Source: Armatimonadota bacterium (GTDB lineage: Bacteria > Armatimonadota > HRBIN16). Taken from it: DNA of 64,000 nt. The stretch spans positions 1,464,839 through 1,528,838 of the forward strand of contig BPGT01000001.1 of the NCBI GenBank assembly GCA_026003175.1, written 5' to 3'. The position numbers and the translations under genes are program-made. Shown one piece after another: positions 17,685-26,068 of the stretch. The notes beneath the pieces were generated by a model. The model saw only the letters and a program-made list of their open reading frames with translations, searched no databases and was not told where the DNA came from. Within the stretch, counting starts at the first letter, position 1. Each line of letters begins with the position of its first letter.

Positions 17685-17705
17685 GGGGAGGGAAAAACCC
17701 TCCCC
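17685..17705. terminator. Bidirectional intrinsic terminator
   Basis: A perfect 8-bp stem GGGGAGGG (17685-17692) / CCCTCCCC (17698-17705) with a five-A loop lies between the convergent kinase and porin-like genes. On the minus strand it is followed by a run of five T, so it should end the porin-like transcript best. Confidence 0.8.
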
Positions 17706-17715
17706 ATTTCGCTCA

Positions 17716-18870
17716 TTAGAACAGCCAGTTCAGTTCCACGGTGAGGTCGTTGGCGTCGGACCTGCCGCTGTACTTGCGGTTGCGGTATTCCACCGCGAGC
17801 CTTCCGACGCTATTGAGACGGTGGCTGATACCCACCGACAGCTCCACCAGGCGGTTCTCCGCATCGGTAGCGATGTCGCGATAGAAATGGTCGTAGCGCA
17901 CCCAGCCGAGGGTGGTATCGGTGAAGTTGTAGCCCAGCTCGGCGAACCAGGTGCGTACGCGTCGCGAGGCAGGTAGGTCATGCTTGCCCGAGAGTGCGCC
18001 GGCAGAGATGGTGTATTGCGGCGTGGTGTAGTTGGCGAAGACGCCTACGCGGTCGAACTTGTCTTCAGTGTTCGTGGTGGTGTCCTTGAACTTGCCGCTG
18101 TAGCCGTACACGCCGATTCCACTACCGCTCTCGTCCAGCACGTACTCCACGGTGGCATACACGTCCTTGAAGTTGTTGGTCTCGGCGATGTTCGGGGTGG
18201 CGTTGCCGCCTCCGCTGTTGACGATGCCTACCTCTGCCAGCAGGTTGCCTTCGTACACGTAGCCTGCCGACACACCGTATGCCCTGTCACGTGGCGTGTA
18301 GTTGTTACCTCCGCCCGGGCGGCGGTTAATCGCCTCGTTGCGGCTGATGGACAGACGTCCCCCAGAGCCATAGTAGTAAATCAAGTAGGGGTAAATCTGT
18401 CCGGCACGCACCCAGTAGAAGGTGTCAGCGGCAGCGTCGGAGTTGTAGAACAGGTAGGCATCTGCCAGCTTGCTGCGGCTGCCCGCACCGGCGGCATCTC
18501 CTGCTCGCTCGTGCATGTAGTACTCGAAGAAGTAGGAGAAGTTTTTGTCAATCGGACCGCCGGAGTAGATGGACAGCGACTCCACGTCGAACTTCGTCGA
18601 GGGGTCGGCATCCTTGTCGGCGACGAAGCGCACTTTGCTTGCCCAGCTGGTGTACTCGGTGAGGTTGTAGCCTTCCTTGCCGATGCCTTCCTCGTCGGGC
18701 ATGCGGTGCCCGCGCAGCAGGAACATGCGTCCTGTGTGGTTGAGCTTGTTCAGCCCCCAGTGGCAGGACGAGCAGTCCGCGCCGGTACGTCTGCCCCATG
18801 CCGGAACCGCATGTGCTGCTACGCTCAACACGAAAAGCGCAGCTGCAGCGATCGCAACAGTTCGCAGCAT
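17716..18870 (-). CDS. Outer-membrane porin-like beta-barrel with an N-terminal c-type haem motif
   Basis: A 384-residue exported protein. A signal peptide (about residues 1-22, cleavage near AHA-VP) is followed by one CxxCH haem-attachment motif, CSSCH at 33-37, with possible axial Met in GHRMP. From about residue 70 the sequence alternates aromatic and polar residues in many short strands rich in Tyr, Gly and Asn, and ends in LNWLF, a terminal Phe as in outer-membrane barrels. I infer a cytochrome-porin fusion in the outer membrane; the electron partner is unknown. The stop lies 11 bases from the terminator. Family assignment is by pattern only. Confidence 0.68.
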   Translation of the reverse strand: MLRTVAIAAAALFVLSVAAHAVPAWGRRTGADCSSCHWGLNKLNHTGRMFLLRGHRMPDEEGIGKEGYNLTEYTSWASKVRFVADKDADPSTKFDVESLSIYSGGPIDKNFSYFFEYYMHERAGDAAGAGSRSKLADAYLFYNSDAAADTFYWVRAGQIYPYLIYYYGSGGRLSISRNEAINRRPGGGNNYTPRDRAYGVSAGYVYEGNLLAEVGIVNSGGGNATPNIAETNNFKDVYATVEYVLDESGSGIGVYGYSGKFKDTTTNTEDKFDRVGVFANYTTPQYTISAGALSGKHDLPASRRVRTWFAELGYNFTDTTLGWVRYDHFYRDIATDAENRLVELSVGISHRLNSVGRLAVEYRNRKYSGRSDANDLTVELNWLF

Positions 18871-19111
18871 CTTTGAGAAACCCCCTTTTGGCTTTGTGTT
18901 TTGTGGCGAGCTCTCCGACGCAGGCAGACATTCTCAACACTTCCTCTGTTTCGTCACATGTCCGTCCGCTGTCATCGGAGACAAGCCACGTTGGTTGCTT
19001 TATTCTCCGACACATTTATCGTTTCCTGCATGAATGCCATCCGAATCGCTCCTCGTGACGAAACAGTTTGCATAGCGCTTTTTGAGTGGAGCGTTGCTCA
19101 TCCCAAGATAA

Positions 19112-19792
19112 CTACGCCTTCAACGCAAACGGGTTGAAGTTGGTGTCGTAGTCGTAGTAGTCTTCTTGCTCCGCTCTCTTCAGGAAGCCCACGACCGCAT
19201 AGGTGATGGGCGTAGCTATCGCTTCGTACAGCACCTTCGCCGTGTAGTTCCACAGGATGACCCGCAGTAGCAGTTTGGTATCCCACACGCCGGCGAAGGC
19301 GATGGTCTGGAACAGGATGGTGTCCACCGCCTGTCCTATCACCGTGCTGCCGATGGTGCGCGTCCACAAAAACTGTCCACCGGTCAAAATCTTCATCTTC
19401 GCCATCACGTAGGAATTTGCGAACTCGCCGCACCAGAAGGCGATCAGGCTACCCGCCACGATACGTGGTGTCTGCCCTAAAATCATCGCGAAGGCGTCCT
19501 GCATGTGCCATTCAGGCGACGGGGGCAACAGCACTATCACCCAGAAGAGCAACGCCGCCAGCAGGTTAAAACCAAATCCCATCCAGATGACCCGCCGCGA
19601 GCGGGCATAACCGTATACCTCTACCAGCACGTCACCGAAGATGTACGAGATGGGAAACAGCAAGGTGCCGCCGTCTAGGTCCATGTGCAGGAAGTTAAAC
19701 AAGCGCACCGGCTTCACCGCCACGATGTTAGATAACAGCAATACCACCACAAAGCTGACCGTGATGATGTCCAGATATCGATAAGAGCGCAT
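19112..19792 (-). CDS. yhhQ: Queuosine precursor transporter YhhQ (DUF165/VUT family)
   Basis: A 226-residue integral membrane protein with about six TM helices. The family hallmarks are visible: FPISYIFGDVLVEVYGYARSRRVIW, FWCGEFANSYVMAKMKI and RTIGSTVIGQAVDTILFQTIAF. Members import queuine or related 7-deazaguanine precursors (preQ0/preQ1) for tRNA modification. The gene starts at 19792, two bases after the argH stop at 19795 when read on the minus strand, so it is co-transcribed as the last gene of the argG-argH unit. The C-terminal YYDYDTNFNPF tail is polar. Confidence 0.9.
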   Translation of the reverse strand: MRSYRYLDIITVSFVVVLLLSNIVAVKPVRLFNFLHMDLDGGTLLFPISYIFGDVLVEVYGYARSRRVIWMGFGFNLLAALLFWVIVLLPPSPEWHMQDAFAMILGQTPRIVAGSLIAFWCGEFANSYVMAKMKILTGGQFLWTRTIGSTVIGQAVDTILFQTIAFAGVWDTKLLLRVILWNYTAKVLYEAIATPITYAVVGFLKRAEQEDYYDYDTNFNPFALKA

Positions 19793-19794
19793 TG

Positions 19795-21180
19795 TCAGTC
19801 GGAATCACCTCCCAGCAACATTTGAGCGAGGGCTATTTGTTCTCGCACCGCCTCTGGCGCGGTGCCCCCGCGTGAGCGTCTTGCACCCATCACCGCTTCG
19901 GGCTGTAACGCCTGCAGGACGTCCGCCTCAAACAGCTCGCTAAACTGGCGCAACTGCTCTAGGCGCAAATCCTCGAGCGCAACCCCCTGTTTCAGGCAGT
20001 ACTGGACCACGTGCCCCACCACCTCGTGCGCCTGTCGGAAGGGCATGCCCTTGCGCGCCAGATAGTCCGCGAGGTCGGTAGCGTTGGAAAAATCGCCGCG
20101 GACCGCCTGGCGCATGCGGTCGGTGCGGAACCGCGCCCGCGACAGCATTAAGTGCATCAGTGCAACAGTGGAGAGGGTGGTGTCCAGCGCGTCAAACAGG
20201 AAGCCTTTGTCCTCTTGCAGGTCGCGGTTATAGGAAAGAGGCAGAGCCTTAAGCATCACCAGCGCACCGGTCAGGTCTGCTACCACACGCCCGGTGCGTG
20301 CACGTATCAGCTCCGCCACGTCGGGGTTCTTCTTCTGTGGCATAATGCTGCTGCCAGTGGTCACGCTATCATCCAGTTCTACGAAGCCGAATTCGGGCGT
20401 GCTCCACAGGATCAGTTCTTCCGCCATGCGTGAGAGGTGTGTCATCACCAGGGCGGCGCAGGAGAGGAACTCCACCACGAAATCGCGGTCGGAGACCGCA
20501 TCCATGCTGTTCTCGCATACTCCATCGAAGCCCAGTTCCTCCGCCACCATCTGCCGGTCTACCGGAAAGGATGTACCTGCCAGCGCGGCGCTACCCAGAG
20601 GCATCTGGTTCACCCGCTTGCGGCAGTCCGCCAGCCGCTCGCGGTCACGCTGGAGCATCCAGAAATATGCCATCAGATGGTGGGCGAGGCTTATCGGCTG
20701 CGCGTGTTGCAGGTGCGTACAGCCGGGCAGAACGGTATACAAGTGGTTTTCGGCGGTATCTACCAGCCACGCCTGCAGTTGCCGTATCCGCTCGCTCAGC
20801 GTAACGATACTATCCCGCAAGTAGAGCCGTGTGTCGGTAGCCACCTGGTCGTTACGGCTGCGGGCAGTGTGCAGTTTGCCAGCCACTACGCCGATGCGCT
20901 CGGTGAGCAGGCGTTCTATCTCCGAGTGGATGTCCTCCGCTTTGGGGTCAAAAACAACCTTGCCTGCCGAGATGTCCTCCCGTAACGCCTGCAACCCGGT
21001 GATAATAGCCTCCGTTTCTTCGGGCGTCAGCACGCCGATTTTACCCAGCATGCGTGCGTGCGCGATGCTGCCGCGGATGTCCACCTCCCACAGCCGCGCA
21101 TCTACGCCGATAGAAGCGGTAAACGCCTCCACCGCTTCGTCTGTCTCCTTTTCGAAACGCCCTCCCCACAGCTTGCTCAT
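19795..21180 (-). CDS. argH: Argininosuccinate lyase
   Basis: A 461-residue cytoplasmic enzyme of the fumarase/aspartase superfamily that splits argininosuccinate into arginine and fumarate, the last step of arginine synthesis. MSKLWGGRFEKETDEAVEAF is the usual N-terminus; HTARSRNDQVATDTRLYLRD and GCTHLQHAQPISLAHHL follow, and the superfamily signature GSSIMPQKKNPDVAELIRA is intact. The start is the ATG at 21180, overlapping the argG stop by four bases (ATGA). Length is normal for the family. Confidence 0.97.
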   Translation of the reverse strand: MSKLWGGRFEKETDEAVEAFTASIGVDARLWEVDIRGSIAHARMLGKIGVLTPEETEAIITGLQALREDISAGKVVFDPKAEDIHSEIERLLTERIGVVAGKLHTARSRNDQVATDTRLYLRDSIVTLSERIRQLQAWLVDTAENHLYTVLPGCTHLQHAQPISLAHHLMAYFWMLQRDRERLADCRKRVNQMPLGSAALAGTSFPVDRQMVAEELGFDGVCENSMDAVSDRDFVVEFLSCAALVMTHLSRMAEELILWSTPEFGFVELDDSVTTGSSIMPQKKNPDVAELIRARTGRVVADLTGALVMLKALPLSYNRDLQEDKGFLFDALDTTLSTVALMHLMLSRARFRTDRMRQAVRGDFSNATDLADYLARKGMPFRQAHEVVGHVVQYCLKQGVALEDLRLEQLRQFSELFEADVLQALQPEAVMGARRSRGGTAPEAVREQIALAQMLLGGDSD

Positions 21181-22379
21181 AGCTGCTCTTGATGTTTCTG
21201 CTTCAGCGCATGGTACATCCGCGCCTGCAAGCCGAAAATCTTCACCATGCCGGTACTCTCGCGCTGGTCGAAGGCAGTGGTATCGAACGACGCCAGCTCC
21301 TCCGAGTACAGTGCCCACGGGCTGCTTCGCCCAACTACCTGCAAGCTGCCCTTGTACAGGCGCAGCCACACCGTTCCGGTCACACGCTTCTGGGTGTTGG
21401 CGATAAACGCCTCCAGGTCTTCCTTGAAGGGGTCGAACCACAGCCCGTAGTATGCCAGCTGCGCCCATTCGGCGTCTACCAGTGCTTTGAAGCGCAGTTC
21501 CTCGCGCGTCAACACCAGCGCCTCCAGAGCGTGATGCGCGGTCAGGATGGTGACCGCTGCCGGGCACTCGTAGTTCTCCCGCACCTTCAACCCCAGCATC
21601 CGGTCTTCCATGATGTCGATGCGCCCTACGCCGTTTTCACCGGCGATGCGATTGAGTTTAGCGATGAGCGCAGCGGGAGAGAGAGGTTCACCGTCTATCG
21701 CTACCGGCACGCCCTGATCGAAATCCAGCCTCACCTCGCGCGGGGCATCGGGAGCTTCTTGAGGGTTGCGCGTCCAGCGGTAAATCTCTTCTGGCGGGGC
21801 GTAGTCGGGTTCCTCCAGCCGGCCGCCTTCGATGGAGCGTCCCCACAGGTTCTCATCGATGCTCCAGATTTTCTCCACGCTCTGGGTAATGGGCACGCCG
21901 CGCGATTTGGCGTACTCAATCTCCCAAGAGCGGGTCATGTTGCGCTCGCGGATAGGTGCGTGGATAGTGGCGTCGGGCATTAAGGCGCGGATGGTGAACT
22001 CGATGCGGAACTGGTCGTTGCCTTTGCCCGTACAGCCATGCGCGAACGCCGTCGCGCCCACCTGCTTCGCTACCTCCACCGCCTTCGCCGCGATGATGGG
22101 ACGGGCAATAGAGGTGCTGACCGGGTAGCCTTCGTAGCTGGCGTTGGCTCGCACCGCAGCGAAGCAGTAATCGCGGGCAAATTCCTCTTTGGCGGGCACG
22201 GTGTAATGCTCGGTGCCCAGCGTGCGCGCCTTTTCCGCCGCCTCCTGAATGTCCTCCTCTGGCTGTCCCACGTCCACCGTCACAGTAATAACGTGATCGT
22301 AGCCATACTCTTCACGCATCAGGGGAATGCACACCGAGGTGTCCAACCCCCCGGAATAGACCAGAACCACTTTTTTCAT
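21177..22379 (-). CDS. argG: Argininosuccinate synthase
   Basis: A 400-residue ATP-dependent ligase joining citrulline and aspartate. The N-terminal PP-loop VLVYSGGLDTSVCIPL, the TVDVGQPEEDIQEA segment, AHGCTGKGNDQFRIE and RIDIMEDRMLGLKVRENYECPAA are all family blocks. It is the first gene of an argG-argH-yhhQ operon, translationally coupled to argH. The ATG has GAGGAGC upstream. A good sigma-70-type promoter lies 32 bases before it (22411-22440). Confidence 0.97.
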   Translation of the reverse strand: MKKVVLVYSGGLDTSVCIPLMREEYGYDHVITVTVDVGQPEEDIQEAAEKARTLGTEHYTVPAKEEFARDYCFAAVRANASYEGYPVSTSIARPIIAAKAVEVAKQVGATAFAHGCTGKGNDQFRIEFTIRALMPDATIHAPIRERNMTRSWEIEYAKSRGVPITQSVEKIWSIDENLWGRSIEGGRLEEPDYAPPEEIYRWTRNPQEAPDAPREVRLDFDQGVPVAIDGEPLSPAALIAKLNRIAGENGVGRIDIMEDRMLGLKVRENYECPAAVTILTAHHALEALVLTREELRFKALVDAEWAQLAYYGLWFDPFKEDLEAFIANTQKRVTGTVWLRLYKGSLQVVGRSSPWALYSEELASFDTTAFDQRESTGMVKIFGLQARMYHALKQKHQEQL

Positions 22380-22410
22380 CGCTCGTGCTCCTCATCGGAA
22401 TAACGGTTAG

Positions 22411-22440
22411 ATTATACGGGAAGGGGGCAGGACTTGGCAA
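22411..22440 (-). promoter_or_regulatory. Sigma-70-type promoter of the argG operon
   Basis: On the minus strand TTGCCA (22435-22440), an 18-base spacer and TATAAT (22411-22416). The leader to the argG start is about 25 bases and leaves no room for an attenuator. Confidence 0.7.
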
Positions 22441-22651
22441 GGATGGGAGACCGTTGAAGTGCCTCTTCGCGCTTTTTGAGCCGTTCGCCGTCTGGGAGAA
22501 GATTGAGCTGTACCTCCGCAGGCGTGCCGTTTGGCAAGCCGATTTCCCAATCAAGAATAATCGTGTTGCCAGCAATCTTTACGACCTCCTGCTCACTGCA
22601 ACCACTATCCCTATTTGCACTTTTCCCGCTTTCGCCATATAATATCCACAA
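22412..22651 (-). CDS. Small hypothetical protein (weak gene call)
   Basis: A possible 79-residue product whose middle (VVKIAGNTIILDWEIGLPNGTPAEV) reads like a short beta-rich antitoxin or regulator (DUF104-like in feel), but I cannot assign a family. The first 25 codons are unconvincing. An AGGAGG site lies inside the frame just before that middle segment without an obvious in-frame start codon after it, so the gene may be degraded or start at a rare codon. Its end overlaps the argG promoter. No partner toxin is adjacent. Confidence 0.3.
   Translation of the reverse strand: MWILYGESGKSANRDSGCSEQEVVKIAGNTIILDWEIGLPNGTPAEVQLNLLPDGERLKKREEALQRSPILAKSCPLPV
22615..22643 (+). promoter_or_regulatory. 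Sigma-70-type promoter of the diguanylate cyclase gene
   Basis: TTGCAC (22615-22620), a 17-base spacer and a consensus TATAAT (22638-22643), 34 bases before the GTG start at 22678. Confidence 0.75.
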
Positions 22652-22677
22652 AGAGCCTGAGGTGAGGTGCTTAATCG

Positions 22678-24327
22678 GTGCGCGGTCTCCATCCGAAGCG
22701 GTGGGGGGTATGGTTGCTTGCCCTCATCGGGTTGCCGGTATGCTGGTGGCTACAACCTGCCCCTGCACCCCATCCGTTGCCGATATTACTGCTTCTGCTG
22801 TTGACCGTATTGACCATGATGCTGCCCGTCGGGCGGTTGGGTACGCGCAGGGTTCGCTTTGGTAGCGCAGTGGTTTTCTACACCATGCTTCTGTACGGCG
22901 CCTGTGCGGCAGCAGCTGTCAGCCTGGTTGCGGGAGCAGCTTCCCAGAGGCTGCGTCGGAGGGAGCGAAACGACATCGTCGTATATGCGCCGGTACTTGC
23001 TCTGTCCGTTCTGGTCAGCGGAATGTTCTACCACTATGGCAGGCGAAGCCACCATGCCGTTCCGGCGAGCTGGTCGGACTGGATGCGCTTGCTGGCAGCT
23101 GCAGTGTTATTGCTCGTAGTGCGTGTGCTCCTGCTGTGGTGGTGTGAAGGAGGGCGTTTGGTCCCTCGTCGGCAGGTTGCTCGTGTCGAGGCGATAGTGG
23201 AGGGCGTTACACTGCCCACCGTGCTGGCGGCGTTGCTGGTACAGCAACAGTGGGGATGGCTCTCAGTGTTGCCAATCTGCTCAGTGGCGGCGGTAGGGTT
23301 GCTGGCAGTGCGTGCGCTCATTCACGCCCACCAGGCGCAGCGACAGGTGCGCGCCTTGCAAACGTTGCACCATCGCCTGATTGCCCATCTACACCCCGAC
23401 CGTTTGCTTCAAGACCTTGGCGAGGAGCTCCGCCGCTTGCTGATTTTCGACCGTTTGAGCTTGTGGAGTTACGCCCGCCAGGAGGCGCATCTGCAAAATG
23501 TGGGGGTATATCCTCACCAGGAACGGGCAGCTTTTCCCGCCTATCTGGAGGTGGAAGGTATCCTCGACAAAACGATAGACCGCAAGAAGCCTCTTGTGTT
23601 TACCGATGGCTTGCGCGCGCGTTTGAATGAGGTTGCCGAGCATTTCCAGGGGCATCTATTGATTATCCCGCTGGCGGTGCACGAGTACCCATGGGGGTTA
23701 TTGATACTCGAGCGCTCCGCGCAGCGTGAACCCTTCGTGCGGGCAGATTACGAGACGATACAGGTATTGGTAGACCACCTGGCGATCCTGCTCGAGAACA
23801 TGCGTCTCTACCGGCAAACAGCGGAGATGGCAGTGCGCGACGGTCTGACCGGGCTGCTGAATCACCGACGGCTGTACGAACGGCTCAAAGAGGAAGTTTC
23901 CCGCTCGGCGCGTTACCATCATCCCATGACCCTGCTGATGATAGACGTGGACCACTTCAAGCGCTATAACGATACCTACGGTCACCAGCAGGGAGATGAG
24001 CTGCTGCGCATTCTGGCAGAAACACTCTTGCAGAACGTTCGCCAGAGTGATGTGGTAGGCAGATATGGCGGCGAAGAGTTCGCCGTTGTTTTGCCAGAAA
24101 CCGAGAAAGAGTCGGCGGTCATTCTTGCCCAGAGGCTGTGTGAGGTGGTAGCAAACACGCCTTTCCCCGGCTATCCAGGCGGTTCACCGGTGCGATGCAC
24201 CATCAGTATCGGCGTAGCAAGTTACCCGGACGATGCACTGAGCGTCTCTGAACTGGTTGCTGCAGCGGATGCCGCCCTCTATCGCGCGAAGCGCTACGGC
24301 AAGAACAGGGTGGTGGTGGCGCCGTGA
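22678..24327 (+). CDS. Membrane diguanylate cyclase (TM-GAF-GGDEF)
   Basis: A 549-residue protein predicted to make cyclic di-GMP. The N-terminal third holds about six hydrophobic helices (residues 10-210) in the cytoplasmic membrane, the middle (about 220-385) is a GAF-like sensor domain, and the C-terminal 165 residues are a GGDEF domain: DGLTGLLNHRRLYERL, LLMIDVDHFKRYNDTYGHQQGDELL and the active-site loop RYGGEEFAVVLPE (GGEEF at about 464-468, a catalytically competent variant). Start is GTG at 22678 with a GAGGTGAGG region upstream. The next gene overlaps its stop by four bases (GTGA). Two PilZ proteins downstream are plausible receptors. Confidence 0.92.
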   Translation: MRGLHPKRWGVWLLALIGLPVCWWLQPAPAPHPLPILLLLLLTVLTMMLPVGRLGTRRVRFGSAVVFYTMLLYGACAAAAVSLVAGAASQRLRRRERNDIVVYAPVLALSVLVSGMFYHYGRRSHHAVPASWSDWMRLLAAAVLLLVVRVLLLWWCEGGRLVPRRQVARVEAIVEGVTLPTVLAALLVQQQWGWLSVLPICSVAAVGLLAVRALIHAHQAQRQVRALQTLHHRLIAHLHPDRLLQDLGEELRRLLIFDRLSLWSYARQEAHLQNVGVYPHQERAAFPAYLEVEGILDKTIDRKKPLVFTDGLRARLNEVAEHFQGHLLIIPLAVHEYPWGLLILERSAQREPFVRADYETIQVLVDHLAILLENMRLYRQTAEMAVRDGLTGLLNHRRLYERLKEEVSRSARYHHPMTLLMIDVDHFKRYNDTYGHQQGDELLRILAETLLQNVRQSDVVGRYGGEEFAVVLPETEKESAVILAQRLCEVVANTPFPGYPGGSPVRCTISIGVASYPDDALSVSELVAAADAALYRAKRYGKNRVVVAP

Positions 24328-25130
24328 GGGAGAAGCTGGCAGGGGTGGTTACGGCGGGTGGGCGTATCAATTGGGCGGACTTTTCGTTTGTCGCCACCTC
24401 GCTGAAATATGCTCCTTATGAAGAGTATCCCCACGACTATTGCGAGATTAAGGCGTTACTTAAAGTGAAGGAGCGCACCTTGCTGGAGACGGTACTGGAT
24501 GCGATATGGGGTACCGAAAGGGTGCAGGAAGTAGTCGTGGTTGGTAGTCCGTTTTTGCGTTACTGGGTGGACAGAGCAGGGGAGAGGATGATATCGGAGA
24601 AGCTGGATGCCCACGAAAACCTTATCGCGGGTTTGCAAGCGGTGGCATACTATCCCAGGGTGCTATATCTCACGTCCGACCTGCCCTTTGTGACCGCAGA
24701 GGCAATCAATCGCTTTATCGACGCCTGTCCTGCTGATGTGCAACTCTGCTATGCGATAGTACGGCGCGAGGTGTTTGATGCACGTTTCCCTAACTCACCC
24801 AGCACCTACGCCCGCCTGAAGGATGGGGAGTTTGTGGCGGGATGCGCGATGATGGTGGAACCTGCCGCTCTGATAGAGCGGGCGGAATGGATACGTCGGG
24901 TGGCACAGAGGCGCAAAAGCCTGTGGCGATTGGCACTGCTGGCGGGCTTTCAAGTGCTCTGGAAATACGCTACTCGCCAGCTGACGGTAGCGGATGTGGA
25001 ACATCGCGCGGAGCAACTGCTGGCAATACGCTGTCGGGCAGTAGAATGCGACCCTGAGCTGGCTTACGATATCGACACACCCGCAGAATACGAGTACGCG
25101 CGGAGGCTTGCTGATGACGGAGCTGGCTAA
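24324..25130 (+). CDS. Nucleotidyltransferase-like protein, divergent paralogue
   Basis: A 268-residue protein with NTP_transf_3-like order: LAGVVTAGGRINWADF at the N-terminus, VQEVVVVGSPFL, ENLIAGLQAVAYYPRVLYLTSDLPFVTAEAI and a helical C-terminus (RRKSLWRLALLAG..., DPELAYDIDTPAEYEYARRL). The last motif, Asp-Ile-Asp-x-Pro, is common in the C-terminus of MobA-like transferases. It is related to the protein at 2798-3574, but its first loop has GGRINWAD in place of the usual GG-x-S-x-R/K, so nucleotide binding may be altered or lost. GTG start overlaps the cyclase stop (GTGA); its end overlaps cdsA. Confidence 0.65.
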   Translation: MREKLAGVVTAGGRINWADFSFVATSLKYAPYEEYPHDYCEIKALLKVKERTLLETVLDAIWGTERVQEVVVVGSPFLRYWVDRAGERMISEKLDAHENLIAGLQAVAYYPRVLYLTSDLPFVTAEAINRFIDACPADVQLCYAIVRREVFDARFPNSPSTYARLKDGEFVAGCAMMVEPAALIERAEWIRRVAQRRKSLWRLALLAGFQVLWKYATRQLTVADVEHRAEQLLAIRCRAVECDPELAYDIDTPAEYEYARRLADDGAG

Positions 25131-25998
25131 GCGCGTGCTGACTGCTGTTATCGCTATTCCCCTGTTGCTGTTTGCGCTGTTAGGACCGCCGACTGCGGCA
25201 CTGCCTGAAGGAAGCACATGGGTTGCGCTGGTAATGTTGATAGCGTTGCTGGGCACGGTGGAAATGCTCTCTGCGGTGGAGAGGCGGTACCCAAAGGTGC
25301 GAGTGAACCGTCTGCTGGCGATGTTATCGGTGTATCTGCCCTTTGACGCCTGGCTGAACACGCAACAGCAGGAGTCCTTTCTATCGGCTGCGCGTTTAAC
25401 TGCCGTCGGCGCGATGCTGGTGGCTTTTGGGTGGGAAGTATGGCAGGCGGAACGGCGCAAAACGCTGGCTGTTTGGCAAAACGTCGGCGCGGCTGCGCTC
25501 ATCGCGCTGTACCTTGGACTGCTACTAAGCACGTGGGTGAGGCTACGTCTGGCGGACGGTGGATGTGCTCGACAGGGGGAGTGGCTGTCAGAGGGTGTTC
25601 GGCTGGTGTTGCTTGCCTGTGCATCGGTGTGGGCGTGCGATACGCTGGCGTACTTTGTGGGCAGGCGGTTTGGACGCACGCAGATAGCTCCTCTACTCAG
25701 CCCGCGTAAGAGTTGGGAAGGCGCAGGCGCAGGAGTGCTCGGTGGAGCAGCTGCTGCAGCTCTGATTGCAGGATGGCTGGATATCCCGCTGTTTTCATCG
25801 CTGGTGCTGGGGGTGGCGTCAGTGTGCGCCGGGCAGATTGGCGACCTGTTCGAAAGCGCGCTGAAGCGCGAGCTGGAAGTGAAAGACTTTGGCGGGTTAC
25901 TTCCCGGTCACGGTGGGGTGATGGACCGGCTGGATAGCCTGCTGTTCGCTTTACCGGTTGTTTACCTGCTGAGCCTCTTCTTACCGATTTGCTCGTAG
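25114..25998 (+). CDS. cdsA: Phosphatidate cytidylyltransferase
   Basis: A 294-residue integral membrane enzyme making CDP-diacylglycerol from phosphatidate and CTP. It has eight or so hydrophobic helices. WACDTLAYFVGRRFGRTQI and SPRKSWEGAGAGVLGG are conserved blocks, and the PS01315 signature reads SALKRELEVKDFGGLLPGHG followed by GVMDRLD. The ATG at 25114 has GGAGG seven bases before it; the reading frame overlaps the previous gene by 17 bases. Confidence 0.93.
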   Translation: MTELAKRVLTAVIAIPLLLFALLGPPTAALPEGSTWVALVMLIALLGTVEMLSAVERRYPKVRVNRLLAMLSVYLPFDAWLNTQQQESFLSAARLTAVGAMLVAFGWEVWQAERRKTLAVWQNVGAAALIALYLGLLLSTWVRLRLADGGCARQGEWLSEGVRLVLLACASVWACDTLAYFVGRRFGRTQIAPLLSPRKSWEGAGAGVLGGAAAAALIAGWLDIPLFSSLVLGVASVCAGQIGDLFESALKRELEVKDFGGLLPGHGGVMDRLDSLLFALPVVYLLSLFLPICS

Positions 25999-26068
25999 CT
26001 CTACCAGAGCGCAGGCGTCCTCTGCTGTGGAACGGATTCGACGAAGACCTTCAGGAGAGGATTTGCGC

